The notes: generated from the sequence alone by a model not told the origin. A stretch of DNA of 36,295 nucleotides from Comamonas sp. (GCF_009360615.1 NZ_SPEY01000014.1:1-36295); one strand, 5' to 3'; numbered from the stretch's first letter, positions 18,071 to 28,096 are shown. A program made the numbers and translations.

Positions 18071-18157
18071 GTTTGCTGGGCTCCTCGGGGCGCACAGGAA
18101 TCAGCGGTCAACGTGCACATGCGGCGATCACACGCACAGGCCAAGCCATGGCCTGCA

Positions 18158-18784
18158 TCATAGCCCGAACCATGCAGCGATTTGATCGGTATATGCGTGG
18201 AGAGTTTCGATTGTGACGCCGTCATCGTTGTAGACGACCCAGTCGCCCGCTGCCAGGCGCTGCGACCGCGTGGCCTGGGCGTCGATGATGGCCTGCACGG
18301 CCTCGCGGCTCAGAGCGCTGCGCGCCATGACGCGCTCTGTCTGCGTGCTCTCGCGGCAGTCCACGACCAGCACCCCATCCAGCCGTGCTCGCCAGTGGCC
18401 GGATTCCACCAGCAAAGGGATGTCGTGCACGATGAGCTTGCTGCCGGCGGCCACGGCTGCTGCGAGCTGCTGGCGCGTCTGCTCGGCGATCAGCGGGTGG
18501 AGAATGGCTTCCAGGCGCTGGCGCGAAGACGGATCGGCAAAGACCAGCGCGCGCATGCGCGCACGGTCGAGAGCGCCCTGGGCATCGATCAGGTCGGCGC
18601 CAAAAGCCTGGGCTATAAAAGGCAGGGCCATGCCGCCGCTTGCCGTCAGGCTGCGCGAGATATGGTCGGCGTCGATCAGCGTGGCACCGCAGGCCTGCAG
18701 CCTGGCTGCAACCGTGCTTTTGCCGCTGCCAATGCCGCCCGTCAGTCCCAGTCTGAATGGTGAGCGCTCGGACAAGGCTTGCAT
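18158..18784 (-). CDS. coaE: Dephospho-CoA kinase
   Basis: CoaE phosphorylates dephospho-CoA at the 3'-hydroxyl of the ribose, the last step of CoA synthesis. The 208-residue protein has the P-loop GGIGSGKST at 16-24, LIDADHISR, the IVHDIPLLVESG segment of the CoA-binding part, and the lid region ATRSQRLAAGDWVVYNDD. The ATG at 18784 lies 3 bases after the pilD stop, so translation is probably coupled. Confidence 0.97.
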   Translation of the reverse strand: MQALSERSPFRLGLTGGIGSGKSTVAARLQACGATLIDADHISRSLTASGGMALPFIAQAFGADLIDAQGALDRARMRALVFADPSSRQRLEAILHPLIAEQTRQQLAAAVAAGSKLIVHDIPLLVESGHWRARLDGVLVVDCRESTQTERVMARSALSREAVQAIIDAQATRSQRLAAGDWVVYNDDGVTIETLHAYTDQIAAWFGL

Positions 18785-18787
18785 GGC

Positions 18788-19657
18788 TTACAGACCCACA
18801 AAGCCGAGCACGGCCTGGGGGCCCCAGATCAGGCTGACGAAACCGCCGCCAGCGAGAAAGGGGCCGAAGGGTATATAGCCGCCTTCGCGCAGCTGGCTGT
18901 TGATCTTGAGCGCAATGCCGATGACGGCTCCCACGACCGAGGCCATGAGAATGATGGGCACCAGTGCCGGCCAGCCGAACCAGGTGCCAAGCGCGGCAAA
19001 GAGCTTGAAGTCGCCATAGCCCATGCCTTCCTTGCCCGTGGCCAGCTTGAAAGCCCAGAAGATCAGCCATAGCGACAGATAGCCTGCGACGGCGCCCCAC
19101 AGCGACTGCGGCAATGGCACCTGGGTCCATTGCAGTGCGGAGGCGATCAGTCCGGCCCAGAGCAGGGGCAGAGTGATGGAGTCCGGCAGGAATGTGGTGT
19201 CCCAGTCGATCAGTGCCAGCGCCAGCAGCGCCGCGCTGAAGCCGCACCAGGCAAAGCCGGTGGCGGTCAGGCCATCGCGGCCCAGGCAGAAGGCGAACAG
19301 CGCGGCGCAGACCAGTTCCACCAGGGGGTAGCGCAGGCTGATGGGCTTTTGGCACTGGGCGCAGCGGCCGCGCAGAAACAGATAGCTGAGCACGGGGATG
19401 TTCTCGTACCAGACGATCTCATGGCCGCAGTGCGGGCAGCGCGAACGGGGCTTGCTCAGCGTGACGGCAGGCTTGGCGGGCGGCAGCTCGATCCTGGCGC
19501 CTTTGTCCTTCTGTTCCTCGGCCCACTGGGCACCTTCGGCGTGCCATTCCTGCTCCATCATCAGCGGCAGGCGGTGGATCACCACATTCAGAAAGCTGCC
19601 GATCAGCAAGCCCAGGACGCCGCCGACAACGGCATTCAACACCAGTTCGGAAATCAT
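18788..19657 (-). CDS. pilD: Type IV prepilin peptidase / N-methyltransferase PilD
   Basis: PilD cleaves the leader of type IV prepilins and methylates the new N-terminal residue. The 289-residue membrane protein has the zinc-binding cysteines CPHCG ... CAQC (74-102). The two catalytic aspartates lie in ALIDWDTTFLPD (Asp151) and GMGYGDFK (Asp216). About eight hydrophobic helices are present. The start codon shares one base with the pilC stop (TGATG), which indicates translational coupling. Its substrates (pilin genes) are not in this window. Confidence 0.97.
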   Translation of the reverse strand: MISELVLNAVVGGVLGLLIGSFLNVVIHRLPLMMEQEWHAEGAQWAEEQKDKGARIELPPAKPAVTLSKPRSRCPHCGHEIVWYENIPVLSYLFLRGRCAQCQKPISLRYPLVELVCAALFAFCLGRDGLTATGFAWCGFSAALLALALIDWDTTFLPDSITLPLLWAGLIASALQWTQVPLPQSLWGAVAGYLSLWLIFWAFKLATGKEGMGYGDFKLFAALGTWFGWPALVPIILMASVVGAVIGIALKINSQLREGGYIPFGPFLAGGGFVSLIWGPQAVLGFVGL

Positions 19658-20874
19658 CAGACCACTTGACCCAGCTTGAAGATCGGCAGATACATGGACA
19701 CCACGATGCCGCCGATCAGGGTGCCCAGGAAGACGATGATGATGGGCTCCATCAGGCTGGACAGGCCCGCCACCATCTCGTCGACTTCGCTTTCATAGAA
19801 GTCGGCAGCTTTGCCCAGCATGTGGTCGATGGCACCCGATTCCTCACCGATGGCGCACATCTGCAGCACCATGGAAGGAAAGATGTTGGCATTGGCCATG
19901 GCAACCGTGAGGCTGGTGCCCGTGGAGACTTCCTGCTGAATCTTGTCGGTGGCGTTTTTGTAGAGGTAGTTGCCTGAGGCACCTCCCACGGAGTCCAGGG
20001 CCTCGACCAGCGGGACGCCGGCGGCAAACATGGTGGACAGCGTGCGGGTCCATCGGGCCACGCAGGATTTCTCGATCAGCACGCCGAAGATGGGCAGCTT
20101 GAGCATGGTGCGATCCATGAATTGCTGCACGCGTTCGTTGCGCTTCCAGGCCTGCATGAAGAAGTAGATGCCGCCGCCCAGCACGCCGAAGATCAGCCAC
20201 CAGTACTGCACAAAATACTCGCTGATGCCCATCACCAGCAACGTGGGTGCGGGCAGGTCGGCGCCAAAGGAGGTAAAGACCTCCTTGAAGGCAGGAATCA
20301 CGAAAATCATGATCACGGTCACCACGACAAAGGCCACGATCATGACCGACGTGGGGTACATCAGCGCCGACTTGATCTTGGACTTGATGGCTTCCGTCTT
20401 TTCCATGTAGGTCGCCAGACGGTCCAGCAGCGATTCGAGAATACCGGCGGCCTCGCCGGCCTCCACCAGGTTGCAGTAGAGGCTGTCGAAATAGAGCGGA
20501 AACTTGCGAAAGGCCGCGCTCAGGGAGGTGCCGGTCTCCACATCGGATCGGATGTCGTTGAGCAGCTTGGTGACGTTGGGGTTGGTGTTGCCCCGGCCCA
20601 CAATGTCGAAAGACTGCAGCAGCGGCACGCCGGCTTTCATCATGGTGGCCAGCTGGCGTGTGAAGAGCGCAATGTCCTTGGGCTTGATCTTCTTGCCGCC
20701 GCGGGTCCTGCGCTTCTTGATCTTGGACGGAGTCACGCCCTGGCGGCGCAGCATGGCCTGGATCTGATTTTCTCCACCGGCGCGGGTTTCCCCGCGAACG
20801 ATCTTGCCGTTGCGGTCCTTGCCTTCCCACTCGAAGAGAAATTCCTTGATTCCCTTGGACGCTGCGCTTGCCAT
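19657..20874 (-). CDS. pilC: Type IV pilus inner-membrane platform protein PilC
   Basis: The 405-residue protein has two T2SSF/GspF domains. The first follows the cytoplasmic part ALFTRQLATMMKAGVPLLQSFDIVG; the second is WTRTLSTMFAAGVPLVEALDSVGG. The family ending MVAGLSSLMEPIIIVFLGTLIGGIVVSMYLPIF is present, with about three membrane helices. PilC couples the cytoplasmic motor to pilin insertion in the inner membrane. It lies 24 bases after pilB and overlaps pilD by one base. Confidence 0.97.
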   Translation of the reverse strand: MASAASKGIKEFLFEWEGKDRNGKIVRGETRAGGENQIQAMLRRQGVTPSKIKKRRTRGGKKIKPKDIALFTRQLATMMKAGVPLLQSFDIVGRGNTNPNVTKLLNDIRSDVETGTSLSAAFRKFPLYFDSLYCNLVEAGEAAGILESLLDRLATYMEKTEAIKSKIKSALMYPTSVMIVAFVVVTVIMIFVIPAFKEVFTSFGADLPAPTLLVMGISEYFVQYWWLIFGVLGGGIYFFMQAWKRNERVQQFMDRTMLKLPIFGVLIEKSCVARWTRTLSTMFAAGVPLVEALDSVGGASGNYLYKNATDKIQQEVSTGTSLTVAMANANIFPSMVLQMCAIGEESGAIDHMLGKAADFYESEVDEMVAGLSSLMEPIIIVFLGTLIGGIVVSMYLPIFKLGQVV

Positions 20875-20898
20875 GGCGTTCCCTCACTGATTCTGTTT

Positions 20899-22641
20899 TT
20901 ACTCGTTGGTGACCGCCAGCACTTCTTCGAGTGAGGTCAGACCCAGCTTGACTTTGTGCAGGCCCGAGCCACGCAGAGAGCGTACTCCTTCGGCCCTGGC
21001 CTGTTCAGCAATCTCCAGCGCGCTGCCGTCACGCAGGATGATGCGCTGAATCTCCTCGCTGATGGGCATCACCTGATAGATACCGACGCGTCCCTTGTAG
21101 CCGTTGTTGCAGGCCGGGCAGCCGACAGGTTTGTAGCTGACCCAGCTGCCGTCGAGTTCGTCCTCATCGTAGCCGGCCTCGATCAGGGCCTCGCGCGGTA
21201 TGTCGGCAGGCTCCTTGCACTGTGCGCACAGGCGTCGCGCCAGACGCTGGGCGGTGATCAGAATCACGCTGGAGGCAATATTGAAAGGGGCGATGCCCAT
21301 GTTGCGCATGCGCGTCAGCGTGGTCGGCGCATCATTGGTGTGCAGGGTGGACAGTACCAGGTGACCGGTCTGGGCGGCCTTGATCGAGATGTCGGCGGTT
21401 TCCAGGTCGCGGATTTCGCCGACCATGATGATGTCCGGATCCTGGCGCAGAAAGGATTTGAGCGCAGCGGCAAAGGTCAGGCCGGCCTTCTCGTTCACAT
21501 TGACCTGGTTGACGCCAGGCATGTTGATTTCGGAGGGGTCCTCGGCAGTGGCAATGTTCACGCCAGGCTGGTTGAGCAGGTTCAGGCAGGTGTAGAGCGA
21601 CACGGTCTTGCCCGAGCCCGTGGGGCCGGTGACCAGAATCATGCCGTAGGGGCGGTTGATGGCCTTGAGCAGGCGCTCTTTTTCCTCGGGCTCGTAGCCC
21701 AGGGCGTCGATGCCCATCTTGGCCGAGCTCGGATCCAGGATACGGATCACGATCTTTTCGCCGAACAGCGTGGGCAAGGTGCTGACGCGGAAGTCGATGA
21801 CGCGGTCGGGTCCGACCTTGAGCTTCATGCGGCCGTCTTGCGGAACGCGCTTCTCCGAAATGTCCAGGCGCGAGATCACCTTGATGCGGGAAGCGAGCTT
21901 GTCCTTGATGGCGATCGGAGGGGAGGCGATCTCGCGCAGCTCCCCGTCGATGCGAAAGCGCACCCGGTAATTGTGCTCGTAGGGTTCGAAGTGCAAGTCG
22001 GATGCCCGCATGTTGAAGGCGTCCAGCAGCATCTTGTGCAGGAACTTGACGACCGGCGCATCCTCGACCTCGGCACCGACGGCATTGTCCTTTTCCTCGG
22101 GAGCATCTTCGATCTTGACGTCGTCAAAGTCAAAGTCGCCGGAGCTCGCGTAGGTGTCCAGGGATTCGCTGACGCTCTTGCTGGTCTGGTCAACGAGTTT
22201 TTGCAGCTTGTCGGCCTCGACGACCACCCAGTCCACCAGCAGCTGTGTCGTGAACTTGATCTGCTCGGCCGCTTCCTGCTGTGTGGGGTCTGCCGTGGCG
22301 ACGGTGAGCCGATTGCCGCGTTTGCTGAGCGCCAGCACCCGGTAGGCGTTGCTGATCTTGGGATCCAGCAGCTCGCGCGGCAGTTGCTGGGCGTCGATGG
22401 CATTGAGATCCAGCAGCGGTGTGCTGAACATCGTGGAAATGGTTTCGGCAATTTCCAGCGCGCTGATTTCGCCAGACTGGCTGAGCTCGGTGATGAACGG
22501 CGTTTTTCCCGTGGCGGCTTTCTTGGCTGCGTTCTCGGCTGCTTGCTGCGAGACCTTCCCTGCGGAAATCAGGGCTCGGCCTAAACCAGGGATGGCGATG
22601 GGCGCAGGAGTGTTCTTTTGCAGAGTATCGGCAGCGGCCAT
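20899..22641 (-). CDS. pilB: Type IV pilus assembly ATPase PilB
   Basis: The 580-residue protein has an N-terminal MshEN-type region (about 20-150) and an acidic linker. The GspE/PilB ATPase follows with Walker A GPTGSGKT at 339-346, the Asp box, Walker B IIMVGEIRDLETADI and the His box TGHLVLSTLHTND. A tetracysteine zinc site is formed by CAQC and CPAC. PilB hexamers power pilus extension. MshEN domains in relatives can bind cyclic di-GMP; binding here is not shown. It heads the pilB-pilC-pilD-coaE-zapD-yacG series. Confidence 0.97.
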   Translation of the reverse strand: MAAADTLQKNTPAPIAIPGLGRALISAGKVSQQAAENAAKKAATGKTPFITELSQSGEISALEIAETISTMFSTPLLDLNAIDAQQLPRELLDPKISNAYRVLALSKRGNRLTVATADPTQQEAAEQIKFTTQLLVDWVVVEADKLQKLVDQTSKSVSESLDTYASSGDFDFDDVKIEDAPEEKDNAVGAEVEDAPVVKFLHKMLLDAFNMRASDLHFEPYEHNYRVRFRIDGELREIASPPIAIKDKLASRIKVISRLDISEKRVPQDGRMKLKVGPDRVIDFRVSTLPTLFGEKIVIRILDPSSAKMGIDALGYEPEEKERLLKAINRPYGMILVTGPTGSGKTVSLYTCLNLLNQPGVNIATAEDPSEINMPGVNQVNVNEKAGLTFAAALKSFLRQDPDIIMVGEIRDLETADISIKAAQTGHLVLSTLHTNDAPTTLTRMRNMGIAPFNIASSVILITAQRLARRLCAQCKEPADIPREALIEAGYDEDELDGSWVSYKPVGCPACNNGYKGRVGIYQVMPISEEIQRIILRDGSALEIAEQARAEGVRSLRGSGLHKVKLGLTSLEEVLAVTNE

Positions 22642-22660
22642 GTATCCAAGTCTGGGTGGA

Positions 22661-22681
22661 GTAGGAAGAGTCCTATCCTAC
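22661..22681. promoter_or_regulatory. Short palindrome in the pilB 5' region
   Basis: GTAGGA (22661-22666) and TCCTAC (22676-22681) form a 6-bp inverted repeat 20 bases upstream of the pilB start. It could be an operator half-site pair or a leader hairpin. No sigma-54 promoter was recognised. Confidence 0.3.
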
Positions 22682-22777
22682 CATTCTTGTTGTCTCCGCC
22701 GGTATGCCGCCAGGCCTGCCCGGTCCTGCAGGACGGCGGCATTGAACCTGGCGCAAGAAACGGCGACAAAAAAAGAC

Positions 22778-22854
22778 TGGTCGGGGTGAGAGGATTCGAA
22801 CCTCCGGCCTCTACGTCCCGAACGTAGCGCTCTACCAGGCTAAGCTACACCCCG
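22778..22854 (-). tRNA. tRNA-Pro (anticodon CGG)
   Basis: On the minus strand the acceptor CGGGGTG pairs with CACCCCG and is followed by A and an encoded CCA (22780-22778). The anticodon stem CTACG/CGTAG encloses TTCGGGA, giving anticodon CGG, which reads the Pro codon CCG. The T arm GGTTCGAATCC is canonical. It lies 39 bases after the ispB stop with no terminator between, so it may be transcribed with ispB. Confidence 0.96.
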
Positions 22855-22893
22855 AAAGCTTTGTTTGTCGAGCACCGAAGTGCACCAGGCGAT

Positions 22894-23874
22894 TCAGGTG
22901 CGGCGCTCCAAAAGCTGAGAAGCCAATTGTAGCAAACTTGCAGTGTATGCATTGCTTGGCAGCGATGCCAAGGCATCGATGGCGCGCTGGGCCTCTGCAT
23001 GAGCGGCGGCCCTGGCGACATCCAGTGCACCGGTGCTGCGCACGATCTCCACCACGGCGTCAAGCTGATCGGTGGAGCCCTGCTCAATGGCATTGCGGAC
23101 AATCGCGGCCTGCTCTGCGCTGCCGCGCTGCATGGCGGCGATCAGGGGCAGGGTGCATTTGCCCTCGCGCAGGTCATCGCCCAGGTTCTTGCCCATTTCC
23201 TGGGTGTTGCCGGTGTAGTCCAGCACATCGTCGATGATCTGGAAAGCCGTTCCGAGGGCCTGCCCATAGGCGGCGCAGGCCTGCTCCACCTGGGGGCTGG
23301 CGCCTGCCAGCACGGCCGCCAGCTGTGCGCTGGCCTCGAAGAGCTGGGCGGTCTTGGAGCGGATGACATGCAGATAGCCGGTTTCATCCAGCGATGCGTC
23401 ATGGGTGTTGATGAGCTGCTGGACTTCGCCTTCCGCGATCACGTTGGTGGCATCCGACAGGATCTGGAGCACGCGCATGCTGCCCACTTCGACCATCATC
23501 TGGAAAGAGCGGGTGTGCAGAAAATCCCCGACCAGAACGCTGGCGGGGTTGCCGAAGGTTTCGTTGGCGGTGGCTCTGCCGCGGCGCAGCGTCGATTCGT
23601 CCACCACGTCGTCGTGCAGCAGGGTCGCGGTGTGAATCAGCTCCACCACGGCGGCCAGAATGTATTTGTCCCTGCCTTGATGGCCCAGGGCGCCGGCGAT
23701 CAGCAGCAGCAGTGCCGGGCGCAGGCGTTTGCCGCCGGCGGCAATGATGTATTGGGAGATCTGTGCGATCAGGGGGACGCTGGTTGTCAGTCGCTGAGCA
23801 ATGACGATATCCACTTCGCGCATGTCATCTGCGATCAAGGCAAGCGGATTGGATGTGGAAATTTCTGTAGTCAA
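22894..23874 (-). CDS. ispB: Octaprenyl/polyprenyl diphosphate synthase
   Basis: IspB makes the polyprenyl side chain of ubiquinone from farnesyl and isopentenyl diphosphates. The two Asp-rich motifs are HDDVVDES and IIDDVLDYTG, and GGKRLRPALLLL and NLGDDLREGKCTLPLI are typical. The start is proposed at TTG 23874, giving 326 residues starting with TTEISTSNPLALI. The frame is open further upstream, but a perfect TATAAT lies at 23902-23907 on this strand. Transcription should therefore begin only about 20 bases before this TTG. It is divergent from rplU, the usual arrangement. Confidence 0.94.
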   Translation of the reverse strand: MTTEISTSNPLALIADDMREVDIVIAQRLTTSVPLIAQISQYIIAAGGKRLRPALLLLIAGALGHQGRDKYILAAVVELIHTATLLHDDVVDESTLRRGRATANETFGNPASVLVGDFLHTRSFQMMVEVGSMRVLQILSDATNVIAEGEVQQLINTHDASLDETGYLHVIRSKTAQLFEASAQLAAVLAGASPQVEQACAAYGQALGTAFQIIDDVLDYTGNTQEMGKNLGDDLREGKCTLPLIAAMQRGSAEQAAIVRNAIEQGSTDQLDAVVEIVRSTGALDVARAAAHAEAQRAIDALASLPSNAYTASLLQLASQLLERRT

Positions 23875-23901
23875 GGTGATGAACCGCCAAGTGGACTCTC
23901 G

Positions 23902-23907
23902 ATTATA
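23902..23907 (-). promoter_or_regulatory. -10 box (TATAAT) of ispB
   Basis: A consensus TATAAT on the minus strand lies 28 bases upstream of the proposed ispB TTG. The -35 region is poor. A perfect palindrome CGTTCA-AG-TGAACG lies further upstream at 23947-23960. Confidence 0.55.
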
Positions 23908-24103
23908 GAAAGATGCAACCAAGTTTTGCGTGGTGTCCTCAGAGCCCGTTCAAGTGAACGAAGGCTGCGACATTGCCGTCGCTCGCAAGGCGCAAGCCTC
24001 ACCGCGCACCTGTACCTGCCATCTGTCCCGCGAGGCCACGGCCGCGGCGTGCGCGGATGCTGAAGCGCTTCCTAGGGGTATGGCAGCAGAAAAAATGCAT
24101 GCG

Positions 24104-24112
24104 TGCTAGAAT
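24104..24112 (+). promoter_or_regulatory. Extended -10 promoter of rplU-rpmA
   Basis: TGCTAGAAT fits an extended -10 (TGn-TATAAT) pattern 53 bases upstream of the rplU ATG. A small hairpin (CCGTGGAAAT / ATTTCATGG, 24121-24140) lies in the leader between it and the gene. Confidence 0.55.
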
Positions 24113-24165
24113 TGCCGGCTCCGTGGAAATCATTTCATGGAACTCTCAGACTTTAGAGGTTTTTA

Positions 24166-24477
24166 ATGTACGCAGTCATAAAAACCGGCGGCAAGCAGTA
24201 TCGCGTTGCAGCTGGCGAAAAGATCAAGGTAGAACAGATTGCTGCGGACGTAGGCCAGGAAATCGTGATCGACCAAGTTTTGGCCGTCGGCAACGGCGCT
24301 GAAATCAAGGTTGGTGCCCCCCTGGTGTCCGGTGCATCTGTAAAGGCAACTGTGGTTGCTCACGGCAAGCACGACAAGGTGCACATCTTCAAGATGCGCC
24401 GTCGTAAGCACTATCAAAAGCGCCAAGGCCATCGTCAGCAGTTCACCGAACTGCAAATCGTGGCAATCGCTGCTTAA
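24166..24477 (+). CDS. rplU: 50S ribosomal protein L21
   Basis: The 103-residue protein begins [20 protein letters not shown] and ends with the L21 signature [21 protein letters not shown]. It binds 23S rRNA in the large subunit. The ATG at 24166 follows TTTAGAGG by 6 bases. rpmA follows after 16 bases, the universal rplU-rpmA pairing. Confidence 0.99.
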   Translation: MYAVIKTGGKQYRVAAGEKIKVEQIAADVGQEIVIDQVLAVGNGAEIKVGAPLVSGASVKATVVAHGKHDKVHIFKMRRRKHYQKRQGHRQQFTELQIVAIAA

Positions 24478-24493
24478 TTTTAGGAGCTAAGTC

Positions 24494-24751
24494 ATGGCAC
24501 AGAAAAAAGGCGGCGGCTCTACGCGTAACGGACGTGATTCCAAGCCAAAAATGCTGGGCGTGAAGGCCTTTGGTGGCGAGCTGGTGACAGCTGGTTCCAT
24601 CATCGTGCGTCAGCGCGGCACCAAGTTCCACCCCGGTGAGAACGTTGGCGTGGGCAAGGATCACACCCTGTTTGCACTGGTTGACGGCCATGTGTCGTTC
24701 GGTGTGAAGGGCGCTCTGTCCAAGCAAACAGTCAACATCACGGCTGCATAA
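24494..24751 (+). CDS. rpmA: 50S ribosomal protein L27
   Basis: The 85-residue protein begins [19 protein letters not shown], the conserved N-terminus that reaches the peptidyl transferase centre. It continues with [28 protein letters not shown] precedes the ATG. A strong terminator follows, so obgE is at least partly separate. Confidence 0.99.
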   Translation: MAQKKGGGSTRNGRDSKPKMLGVKAFGGELVTAGSIIVRQRGTKFHPGENVGVGKDHTLFALVDGHVSFGVKGALSKQTVNITAA

Positions 24752-24765
24752 GTCGTCTGTGACTC

Positions 24766-24800
24766 CAACAAAGCCCCGACTTGTCGGGGCTTTGTTGTTT
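24766..24800 (+). terminator. Intrinsic terminator of rplU-rpmA
   Basis: A near-perfect 14-15 bp stem (CAACAAAGCCCCGAC / GTCGGGGCTTTGTTG, 24766-24780 and 24783-24797) has a very tight loop and a T-rich 3' arm, TTTGTTGTTT. Confidence 0.9.
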
Positions 24801-24895
24801 GAAAAGGCTCCAGGCAGCAGATTTCTGGCAGATGGGGCATGGTAATAGAGCACTCGAGTGTGGCACGGAGCTTCTGGTGCGCACTGATTTTGTAG

Positions 24896-26023
<1,128 letters not shown>

Positions 26024-26042
26024 GCTAGAGGGTATGACCCGG

Positions 26043-26066
26043 CAGCGCACTTGGTGCGCTGTTTTG
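26043..26066 (+). terminator. Intrinsic terminator of obgE
   Basis: An 8-bp stem (CAGCGCAC / GTGCGCTG) with a 3-base loop runs into TTTTGCTTTG. Confidence 0.8.
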
Positions 26067-26078
26067 CTTTGAATTTAA

Positions 26079-26120
26079 TAGCTTATTTCGCTTTATTCAT
26101 AAGCGTTAGACGCTTAAAAA
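26079..26120. repeat. AT-rich intergenic repeat upstream of proB
   Basis: AT-rich DNA contains TAGCTTATTTCGCTTTATT and AAGCGTTAGACGCTTAAAA. The words resemble those in the AT-rich element before the DUF815 gene. It occupies most of the obgE-proB gap. Confidence 0.35.
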
Positions 26121-26133
26121 ACTGTAAATTCTC

Positions 26134-27273
26134 ATGTCTTCCAATGTGCTGCGTGATGCCCATCGCATCGTCGTCAAAGTCGGCTCCAGCCTGGTTACGA
26201 ATGAAGGTCGTGGCCTGGATGAGGCCGCCATTGAAGAGTGGAGTCGCCAGCTGGCGGCACTGGTGAATGGCGAAGACGGCGTCAAGCGCGAAGTCATCAT
26301 GGTCTCCAGCGGTGCCATTGCCGAAGGCATGAAGCGTCTGGGGTGGTCCACGCGCCCGACCGAGGTGCATGAGCTGCAGGCAGCGGCAGCCGTCGGTCAG
26401 ATGGGGCTGGCCCAGATGTACGAGACCAAGCTGCGCGGCGAAGGCGTGCCCAGCGCGCAGGTGCTGCTGACCCATGCGGATCTGGCCGACCGCGAGCGTT
26501 ATCTGAACGCGCGCACCACGCTGCTGACGCTGCTGCAACTGGGCGTGGTGCCCGTCATCAACGAGAACGACACGGTGGTGGTCGACGAGATCCGCTTCGG
26601 CGACAACGACACCCTGGGCGCGCTGGTGGCGAATCTGGTCGAGGCCGATGCATTGGTCATCCTGACCGATCAGCGTGGTCTGTACAGCGCCGATCCGCGC
26701 AAGAACCCCGACGCCCGGTTCATCGATGTGGCCCAAGCCGGCAACCCCGAACTCGAAGCCATGGCCGGCGGAGCGGGCCTGTCCATCGGGACCGGCGGCA
26801 TGATCACCAAGATCCTTGCGGCCAAGCGTGCCGCGGGTTCCGGTGCCTCCACCGTGATTGCCTGGGGGCGCGAGAAAGACGTGCTGCTGCGTCTGACGCG
26901 TGGCGAGTCCATCGGCACCTTGCTACTGGCCAACACACACAAGATGCAGGCGCGCAAGCAATGGATTGCCGATCATCTGCAGTTGCGCGGCTCGGTGACC
27001 GTGGATGCGGGGGCCGTGTCCAAGCTGCGTGATGAAGGCAAGAGTCTGCTGCCCATCGGCATGATCGCCGTGGAGGGCGATTTCTCGCGCGGCGAAGTGA
27101 TTGCCGTGCGCGATGAGGACGGAGCCGAGATTGCCAGAGGCCTGGCCAGCTATGCCAGCGCCGAAGCGCGACTGCTGTGCCGCAAGAGCTCTTCGGAGAT
27201 CGAGTCGCTGCTGGGCTACTCGGCCGGTCCCGAAATGATGCACCGCGACAATATGGTGGTGGCCGGACACTGA
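26134..27273 (+). CDS. proB: Glutamate 5-kinase
   Basis: ProB phosphorylates glutamate in the first step of proline synthesis and is feedback-inhibited by proline. The 379-residue protein has the amino-acid-kinase domain ([54 protein letters not shown]). A C-terminal PUA domain begins at about 290 ([10 protein letters not shown] ... [11 protein letters not shown]). The usual partner proA is not in the window. No strong ribosome-binding site precedes the ATG. obgE-proB-rppH-proS is a common betaproteobacterial order. Confidence 0.98.
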   Translation: MSSNVLRDAHRIVVKVGSSLVTNEGRGLDEAAIEEWSRQLAALVNGEDGVKREVIMVSSGAIAEGMKRLGWSTRPTEVHELQAAAAVGQMGLAQMYETKLRGEGVPSAQVLLTHADLADRERYLNARTTLLTLLQLGVVPVINENDTVVVDEIRFGDNDTLGALVANLVEADALVILTDQRGLYSADPRKNPDARFIDVAQAGNPELEAMAGGAGLSIGTGGMITKILAAKRAAGSGASTVIAWGREKDVLLRLTRGESIGTLLLANTHKMQARKQWIADHLQLRGSVTVDAGAVSKLRDEGKSLLPIGMIAVEGDFSRGEVIAVRDEDGAEIARGLASYASAEARLLCRKSSSEIESLLGYSAGPEMMHRDNMVVAGH

Positions 27274-27287
27274 GCACCGGCCGTCCT

Positions 27288-27326
27288 CAAAAAAGCCGTA
27301 ATGCTGCAAGGCATTACGGCTTTGTT
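27288..27326. terminator. Terminator between convergent proB and rppH
   Basis: A 13-bp perfect stem (AAAGCCGTAATGC / GCATTACGGCTTT) with a 6-base loop has an A-run on the left (T-run for rppH) and TTTGTT on the right. It should work best for rppH; its 3' edge touches the rppH stop codon. Confidence 0.85.
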
Positions 27327-28027
27327 CATTGCAGAGGCTTGTGGTCGGGCGGATTGTCGATGCCGGTCTGTGGGTCCGGGTCAAAGCTGGCACCGGGCGG
27401 CAGCTCTATGCCGGGGTTGATGCGAAAGCTGCCGGTGCGGGCGGGGTACATGACCTGATGGGACGGTGCCAGATGGGCCGGACCCGAGGTCTGGCCGGCC
27501 TCCTGCTCGCGCGGGCGCATGCCGCTGCGCAGATAGCGGTTGCGCTGCTGTTCGCCGCGCGGCAGAAAGCGCGCCAGCTCGGTCAGCGCCATTTCATAGA
27601 CGCCGCGTTTGAATTCGACCACCACATCCAGGGGAACCCAGTAGTCATTCCAGCGCCAGGCATCGAACTCAGGGTGGTCGGTGGCACGCAGGTTCAAGTC
27701 CCAGTCATGCCCGACCAGTTGAAGCAAAAACCATATCTGCTTCTGGCCTTTGTAATGCCCGCGCGCGTCGCGGCGGATGTACCTGTCTGGCACCTCGTAG
27801 CGCAACCAGTCCCTGGTGCGGGCAACCACGCGAACGTGATTGGGCTTCAGCCCCACTTCCTCGTGCAGTTCGCGGAACATGGCTTGCTCGGGTGTCTCAC
27901 CCCGGTCAATGCCACCTTGCGGAAACTGCCAGCTGTGGGTGCGAATGCGTTTTCCCCAGAACACCTGGTTTCTTTGGTTGAGCAGGATGATGCCGACGTT
28001 CGGGCGAAATCCGTCCCGGTCAAGCAT
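27326..28027 (-). CDS. rppH: RNA pyrophosphohydrolase (Nudix)
   Basis: RppH removes pyrophosphate from the 5' end of primary transcripts and so triggers RNase E-dependent decay. The 233-residue protein begins [20 protein letters not shown] and has the Nudix box [23 protein letters not shown] at 38-60. The family segment [21 protein letters not shown] follows. It is longer than E. coli RppH (176 residues); the extra C-terminal part is Pro-rich and low in complexity. The start at 28027 is supported by GGGG upstream and by a promoter at 28058-28085. It is divergent from proS. Confidence 0.96.
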   Translation of the reverse strand: MLDRDGFRPNVGIILLNQRNQVFWGKRIRTHSWQFPQGGIDRGETPEQAMFRELHEEVGLKPNHVRVVARTRDWLRYEVPDRYIRRDARGHYKGQKQIWFLLQLVGHDWDLNLRATDHPEFDAWRWNDYWVPLDVVVEFKRGVYEMALTELARFLPRGEQQRNRYLRSGMRPREQEAGQTSGPAHLAPSHQVMYPARTGSFRINPGIELPPGASFDPDPQTGIDNPPDHKPLQ

Positions 28028-28057
28028 AATCAAACCCCAAATTTTTGAATTGTGTTC

Positions 28058-28085
28058 ATTATGCATGGCCCCTTGTGATCGACAA
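28058..28085 (-). promoter_or_regulatory. Promoter of rppH
   Basis: On the minus strand TTGTCG (28085-28080) and CATAAT (28063-28058) are separated by 16 bases, a good sigma-70 pair. The predicted start of transcription is about 24 bases upstream of the rppH ATG. The -35 region lies inside a large palindrome. Confidence 0.65.
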
Positions 28086-28096
28086 GCGGGCCATGC
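28063..28096. promoter_or_regulatory. 34-base palindrome between rppH and proS
   Basis: GCATGGCCC (28063-28071) pairs with GGGCCATGC (28088-28096), and the inner CTTGT (28072-28076) pairs with ACAAG (28082-28086), with one bulged C. It overlaps the rppH promoter and ends 25 bases before the proS ATG. It may be an operator or a leader hairpin. Confidence 0.6.

Noticed and set aside
22661..22777. Sigma-54 promoter for pilB
   Set aside because: No TGGCAC-N5-TTGC match could be found; only a short palindrome is visible.
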